Of a stretch of 64,000 nucleotides of DNA, positions 59,302 through 64,000 are shown in pieces (the stretch's first letter is position 1; the number at the start of each line of letters is the position of its first letter). Location: positions 4,278,001 to 4,342,000 of the forward strand of contig OZ316894.1 in assembly GCA_973895155.1 (NCBI GenBank). The letters run 5' to 3'. This DNA is from Marsupella aquatica. Lineage: Eukaryota > Marchantiophyta. A program made the position numbers and the translations under genes. The notes below the pieces were generated by a model that saw only the letters and a program-made list of their open reading frames with translations, searched no databases and was not told where the DNA came from.

Positions 59302-59929
59302 TTTTTATCTGGACATTCAATCAAAATCAAGGTTAACCTCTGTTCCTAAGATACATAGTTGTTATTTTTTCTTTGAATCAATATACCCAAGGGCATACAC
59401 TTTTGTCTTAGTTTTTGGAACAAACATTGTGTCCTCAATCTTGTCTAATTGTCAGAGTTGAGTTGGCCTCACAGCTTATAGTTGGCAAGTTGTTACCATT
59501 GAGTTCAATAAGTACTATGTACGTGATTGACCCAAAACCCTAGACTCTTCATATACTTTGACCTCTTACAAAAACATAGCAACTGCAAACCATGGTTCAC
59601 TCTAGTCATGAGAATATAAAAAACTACTAAGGTGTATAATTACCCAGTAATTACCATGACTATCTTTTATCATTTTATAGATGTGAAATATTTCTTATAG
59701 TATTGGCATCAAGAAAACAAACTCAGACTAGGTAATAATGAAAGAATATGTAAGATGTTGATTAGATGACCCAATATCATGTTAGTAGAAAGAATATGTA
59801 AGTTGTTGGGTCATCTAATCAACATTGTTTATATTTTCATATTAGGCTATTATTAATACTAGATGTTTTATTTAATATCATTTATAGTAGTTAGTTTGGG
59901 TTGGTTATATCATGTACAAATCTGAGTAT
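59302..59929. other. Spacer upstream of the transposon-type gene
   Basis: No gene. An inverted repeat is visible: GTAAGATGTTGATTAGATGACCCAA near 59750 and its near-complement TTGGGTCATCTAATCAACATTG near 59804, about 60 bp apart, able to form a stem of about 20 bp. One AACCATGGTTCACTC occurs at 59589. Confidence 0.55.
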
Positions 59930-60585
59930 TAGATGATGCAATTAGATAACCTATGGGCTATAGATCATGGTTTGCAATCACCATTGTTTCCACCTCGGTG
60001 TGGAGTTAGCTTGATAGTGCTCTTAGACAAGCCTCAAGGCCACGAACCATGGTTCGTAGTCACATTTATATTTTTCTATTTAGGAGTCTAGTTAGTTTGG
60101 TATTTTACTCCTAGTCTTAGATGATATTCATTTGTTAAATATGGCTCAAGGGCTGTGGACCATGATTTGCGCTCACCTTATTTCCCATCTTTGAGTTGAC
60201 CTAGTTTGAGAATCCACTCTGAGTATTAGATGATGCCGTCATTAGATATGCTTCAATGATTGTGAGTTACCATCATGGTTAGAAAACATCTTTAATTGTT
60301 TCCATCTTGGTGTACCGTTAGTTTGATAATATACTCCAAGTTTTAGATGATGTCGTTAGGCTCAAGGCTACAAACCATGCTTCGTAGTCACCTTTCAAAT
60401 TTGTCACCTACTTGTTGAGTAAGTTTGATAATCTACACTGAATATTAGGCAATGACGTTAGTAATACTCAAGGACAACGAACCATTGTTCAAAGTCACCT
60501 TTCACTTCTCCATGCAGGTGCATGTAGAGTACGTTGGTTGGACCTCAAGGGACATGAACCATGGTTCATGGTCACTGTAAACTTT
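59930..60585. repeat. Degenerate ~108-bp tandem array with palindromic GAACCATGGTTC core
   Basis: Six to seven units starting near 59930, 60031, 60148, 60251, 60358, 60467 and 60543. Consensus elements in order: (G)CTCAAGG, GAACCATGGTTCGTAGTCACC, TTTCCATCTTGGTGT, AGTTAGTTTGATAAT, ACTC.AAGTATTAGATGATG, CGTTAG. The 12-bp core is a perfect palindrome in the best units (60045 and 60555). Confidence 0.85.
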
Positions 60586-61544
60586 TGTTCATCTACTTCA
60601 TGTATTAGAGGTCTCCTAGTCATCTCAGAGTCACTTTGTTTAAGTGAACCAAAACATAACAGAGGTAAACTCATACAAACCATAAATATTAGAGAATGAT
60701 CCATGCTCTCAAGATTAATATTACGAAGTGATTTGAGTTCACACCTCACACCTAACAATCCAATTTATCAATTCAATCTCTGATTCTAAGCTTGAAGAAG
60801 AACTAATAAATTAATGGAAAACAAGGAACTCGAATGGATGGCTACTTACAATTTCAAGACACAAATCGTTGTGCACAGAAGTTTTGCGTTACTTGTATAT
60901 CTTCTCTGTGCGCCACTCTAGACAGTTCACTCAATCCTCATGAACAAATAACTCTTGCAGTCTCTTGCCAGTTCCTCTATCTTCACACACGGCCTCTTTG
61001 ATGGAGTCTAACGATCTAATCTCCCCTAATCCCTCGTCAACGTAAATCTCTATCTCCTTGAACAATCTCTATTCTCAGAACTCAACCTAAATCTATAAAG
61101 TTGCCCACTCCACGTACTCCTTGCAGCTCTCCTCCTTAAGAATCACCTCCCAACTCTTGAAGCGCTCTCCTCGAAGCTCTTGAAGTGCTCTCCTCGCAGC
61201 TCTCCTAGCAGCTCTCCTGGAAGTTCTCCTAACGCAAATTCTAGCAAATGAACTCCACAAATCATCAAAACAAGACTTGGCCTTTTCGTCTCCAGAAGAG
61301 GATTCCGGAAGTTCGCATTTCAAATGAACCTTTTGGGGGGAATTTCAAATTTCAAATTTTGACCAGAGTATGATTGCGTTGGCCGTTTTGGTAACTGATT
61401 CTCATGCGCCATGTGATATAAATAGATTATTTCTTCATCTTGCAAATGCCTGTAGGTACCCCTTCAAGCACTAGAAAGGTTTAGAAGGTCTTGGCCGTAT
61501 AATTGATATATTTTTCAATCATGGCCCATTGGCAAATAATTGAA
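60586..61544. other. Spacer with a short GC-rich repeat
   Basis: Near 61155-61222 the unit CTCTTGAAG(C/T)GCTCTCCTCG(A/C)AG is repeated, followed by AGCTCTCCTNG(C/A)AG units. It yields an Arg/Ala-rich open frame on the minus strand that I do not regard as a gene. FTTTCAAATTT-like A/T repetition lies near 61342-61360. Confidence 0.5.
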
Positions 61545-61980
61545 ATAAATATTTAACCTGCTAGGGTGATCCTCACCTAATATTTTAATTTGTAACCATT
61601 AGTCATTTACTACTAAGGTAACTTACCTCAATTATCCTTTTTACTACCATTATTTATCAACCTACTTGGATTACTTTGTTTAATTTTTTAACTACCATTA
61701 TTTATTTAACCTACTAGGGTAACCTCATTTAATTTTTTTACTACAATTATTTATATAACCTGCTAGGGTAATCCTCACTTAATGCCAATATACATTACTT
61801 CTTCAACCTACTAGAGTAACCGCCCCTTAATCCTTTTTGCCACTATTATGTATTTCACCCTTTAGGGTAGCCCTAGATCACTTGATCCTTGTGTAACCAT
61901 TATTAATTTAACTTACTACTTGGGCCTCTCCCATTCTTTGTGCAACCATTATGTATTTGACCTGAAGTCACCTTAGAATT
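61545..61980. repeat. Degenerate ~60-bp tandem array (CCTACTAGGGTAACCTCA unit)
   Basis: About seven units of TTTTACTACCATTATTTATT, TAACCTACTAGGGTAACC and TCACTTAAT, beginning near 61545, 61597, 61657, 61690, 61738, 61790, 61850 and 61895, progressively diverged. Confidence 0.82.
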
Positions 61981-62009
61981 GATTAACCAACTTTGGCTTA
62001 GGGGCTTAA

Positions 62010-62053
62010 AGGTTTAGGGTTTAGGGTTTAAGGGTTTAGGGTTTAGGGTTTAA
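62010..62053 (+). repeat. Interstitial telomere-type repeat (TTTAGGG)n
   Basis: Six TTTAGGG units, one with an extra A, abutting the ~60-bp array and the LINE tail. Confidence 0.93.
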
Positions 62054-62189
62054 CTTACTACTATGGCCTCAGTCTCCCATTATTTTTTTAATTTTATTTT
62101 AAATCCAAATTTTACTGCGCGTGAACCCCACGGATGGGGAAACAAGCAGGCCCAGGGGCATCATAAAGCCCATGAAGGGGTGAAAAAGT

Positions 62190-62363
62190 ACATAGAGGTT
62201 CCCATTCAGAACTAGAAAAGAGCCATAGCTCAAAGCAGCGTGGGTAGAAGCGAGTAAAGCTAAACTGAAAGGAAGGACATAGAGGTTCCCATTCAGAACC
62301 AGGAAAGAGCCACAGCTTAAAGCAGCGTGGGTAGAAGCGAGTAAAGCTAAACTGAAAGGAAGG
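62190..62363. repeat. 87-bp tandem duplication in the LINE 3' region
   Basis: 62190-62276 and 62277-62363 start ACATAGAGGTTCCCATTCAG and differ at about five positions. The period equals 29 codons, so two minus-strand frames stay open across both copies. Confidence 0.92.
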
Positions 62364-62530
62364 AGAGATGCAGGTCCTTTCCATGTAAAGACCGATATAC
62401 TAATAAAGTCAGCAGCATCCACTTATAGAACAAACTAAGATAGCATCCCTCAGCACCAAAAAAAAACAGCGTGCAACACACTGCTAATGCACAGAGCGCC
62501 CGTGCTCAGAAAGCTAATGTGACCCTGACA
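62364..62530 (-). other. LINE 3' UTR
   Basis: Non-coding part between the ORF2 stop and the 87-bp duplication, with a 9-A run at 62459. Confidence 0.5.
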
Positions 62531-64000
62531 TCATTCCTCAGAATCCTGGTCCTTTCCCCTTCTAACAGGAACTTTTCCCCTGCATGACAACAGCAATTTG
62601 AGCAGACCACGATCCCGGCCGATGATTAGTCCATTCATCCATTCCCCGGCCACACTCCAGCAGTATCTAGCATATCTGGAGTGACAGAAAAGATGAGGTA
62701 ATGTTTCGACCTCCCCAAAGCATAGCACACAGAATCCGTCAGATTTCTTAATCCGAAGTGCCCTAGAACCAGAGAAGAGTCCCTGTGCAAGGATTCTCCA
62801 AATGAAGGTCTTCGCCCGGGAAGAGAGATCAGAGGTCCACAATACCATCCAAATCGCACTCCATTCCAACTCAGACAGTGATTCATCCCAGATTCTATTG
62901 AGTCGAATGAAATTGGAGCCCTTAGTTCTCAGTAACTCATAAACCCTGTGATTAGGTAATCCAAAGGCTCTAGGTTTTGAATCCGAATCCAACCATCTCC
63001 AAAGACCAGCCGGGGAGTCAGTAATGTTTACACCGTAAGTAGTTCCCTGTATAAATTGAAAGAGCCTAAGACAACTATCTTTGTCGGACTCAACTATATT
63101 CCTCAAACGCTGCATTCGTTGTGTTAGATCCTTCCATGCACAGTCAGTCGTAGACCAGAAATCTTTCACCTTGCGTACTCCCAATTTACCACATATCTTC
63201 ACCATCTCTCCTCTACCTTCCTCTGGTAAGTTATAGAAAGAGTGCAAGCATCTCAGGAGATCATCCACACTCCAGTGCCCTGGGATGGTACCATTTCCAG
63301 GGCAGAAGATCAAATTTTCCCTCACCTGTTCCCACGCCGTCCAGATCCGTCCAGTGTATAGGAGATTGCCAAAGGATCGGGGTGAACACAGAAGTAGTTT
63401 ATCCTTCATTGAGTACTTATTTCTATGAACCACCCTGAAATTCCTCCAGGATGTTAGCTTCAAATTTTCGGCAAACATCAGTGCCCATTCCGACTCAGGA
63501 TGATCAATCGCTCCAGTGAACCATTTACTTAAGAGAGCAGCAGAATGGCATCTAAATTCCTTAAGGCCCAGGCCACCGTCAACCTTGGGCCTAGATAGTC
63601 TCTCCCAAGCCACAAGTGGGATCTTCTTACCTCCTAGTCTGTTGGCCCCCCACAGAAAAACCCTGCTCAAAGCTGTCAATTTTTTAGCCAATGCAGCAGG
63701 AGATCTAAGGAACATCATATGATATACAGGTATAGCTTGAAGTACATGTTTGACTAACATGACCCGACCAGTGAAAGAAAGGAGACGGTTAGACCAAGAT
63801 GATAATCTGGCACCAATTTGATCGAGGCAAAAACCATGCAAGTTAGCCTCCGATATCCCAGATCCAAAAGGTGCACCCAAATACTTTTGTATCTCGCCTT
63901 CACCGCTAATTAGACAGCCCAATCCAATTAGCCAACTAGGGATTTCCTCAACCGCGAGTGGCACCACCACAGATTTCTTCAAGTTTAACCTGGCACCTGT
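62531..64000 (-). CDS. LINE ORF2 C-terminal part with zf-RVT domain (partial)
   Basis: About 490 codons, open to the window edge, so the endonuclease and RT core lie to the right. The stretch FLGAPFGSG-like KYLGAPFGSGISE, RLSSWSNRLLSFTGRVMLVKHVLQ (read in pieces), IPVYHMMF and FLWGANRLGGKKIPLVAW is the conserved region after RT of plant L1-type LINEs. Near the C-terminus the zinc-binding zf-RVT domain is visible: AKTFIWRILAQGLFSG, then CVLCFGEVETLPHLFCH and YCWSVAGEW. It ends with TGA/TAA at 62531. No internal stop is seen in this part, so the copy may be fairly young. Confidence 0.93.
   Translation of the reverse strand, partial: TGARLNLKKSVVVPLAVEEIPSWLIGLGCLISGEGEIQKYLGAPFGSGISEANLHGFCLDQIGARLSSWSNRLLSFTGRVMLVKHVLQAIPVYHMMFLRSPAALAKKLTALSRVFLWGANRLGGKKIPLVAWERLSRPKVDGGLGLKEFRCHSAALLSKWFTGAIDHPESEWALMFAENLKLTSWRNFRVVHRNKYSMKDKLLLCSPRSFGNLLYTGRIWTAWEQVRENLIFCPGNGTIPGHWSVDDLLRCLHSFYNLPEEGRGEMVKICGKLGVRKVKDFWSTTDCAWKDLTQRMQRLRNIVESDKDSCLRLFQFIQGTTYGVNITDSPAGLWRWLDSDSKPRAFGLPNHRVYELLRTKGSNFIRLNRIWDESLSELEWSAIWMVLWTSDLSSRAKTFIWRILAQGLFSGSRALRIKKSDGFCVLCFGEVETLPHLFCHSRYARYCWSVAGEWMNGLIIGRDRGLLKLLLSCRGKVPVRRGKDQDSEE

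Larger units (their letters stand above)
62085..64000 (-). mobile_element. LINE (non-LTR retrotransposon), 3' portion
   Basis: The element runs from beyond the right edge to about 62085. The minus strand ends in an A-rich tail, seen in plus as ATTATTTTTTTAATTTTATTTT at 62077-62098. It includes the C-terminal part of ORF2 (62531-64000) and a 3' UTR with an 87-bp duplication. It belongs to the L1-type plant LINEs judging from the zf-RVT domain. Confidence 0.85.

Noticed and set aside
61093-61323. Arg/Ala-rich minus-strand open frame
   Set aside because: It is produced by a short GC-rich nucleotide repeat and has no family similarity.
62099-62422. Small membrane-protein-like open frame with a duplicated segment
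   Set aside because: It lies in the LINE 3' region and stays open because of the 87-bp duplication.

Overview
The window looks like nuclear DNA of a land plant, most likely a non-seed plant (bryophyte, lycophyte or fern grade). This rests on plant-type ATR, ABCG and 2-oxoglutarate dioxygenase genes, a decayed E-class PPR gene, interstitial TTTAGGG repeats, GT-AG introns of about 150-760 bp, and a large excess of retroelements and degenerate tandem arrays over genes. The exact taxon cannot be fixed from sequence alone. All recognised coding regions lie on the minus strand.

Layout. 1-7646: most of the checkpoint kinase gene ATR (HEAT repeats, UME, FAT), with the kinase domain off the left edge. 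Its start sits in a tandem array of decayed copies of its own first codons (7570-8545). 9.2-10.1 kb: a degenerate tandem array. 10501-19885: a young Ty3/gypsy LTR retrotransposon flanked by the 5-bp target duplication AAGAT. 22549-27099: a seven-exon half-size ABCG transporter. 27-41 kb: gene-poor DNA with several local tandem duplications. 42.1-43.6 kb: a PPR pseudogene. 43.8-51.3 kb: repeats and a dispersed repeat pair. 51308-53813: a complete four-exon 2-oxoglutarate/Fe(II) dioxygenase. 55.5-59.3 kb: a broken transposon-type gene with DUF8039-like and DUF7869-like regions, with a ~108-bp array beside it (59.9-60.6 kb). 61.5-62.05 kb: another array and telomere-like repeats. 62.1-64.0 kb: the 3' part of a LINE.

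The exceptional object is the gypsy element. Reading in its own direction it carries gag with two zinc knuckles and an aspartic protease, then a C5-cytosine DNA methyltransferase domain with motifs I, IV, VI, VIII, IX and X in canonical order, then reverse transcriptase, RNase H, integrase, and a C-terminal C4HC3 PHD finger. It therefore combines a DNA-methylation writer and a probable histone-tail reader in one retrotransposon. Its leader holds nine ~50-bp units, each able to form two hairpins, and the same 20-bp core recurs three times in the linker between methyltransferase and RT. The shared LTR block differs at 2 of 331 positions, so the insertion is recent, yet three in-frame stops and two frame changes interrupt it. 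All three stops could arise from CAA/CAG by C-to-T change. The LTRs are also asymmetric, with a 135-bp block present twice at the left end and absent from the right.

Exon limits were derived by hand from splice signals, reading phase and family knowledge. Domain names come from motif recognition, not database searches.
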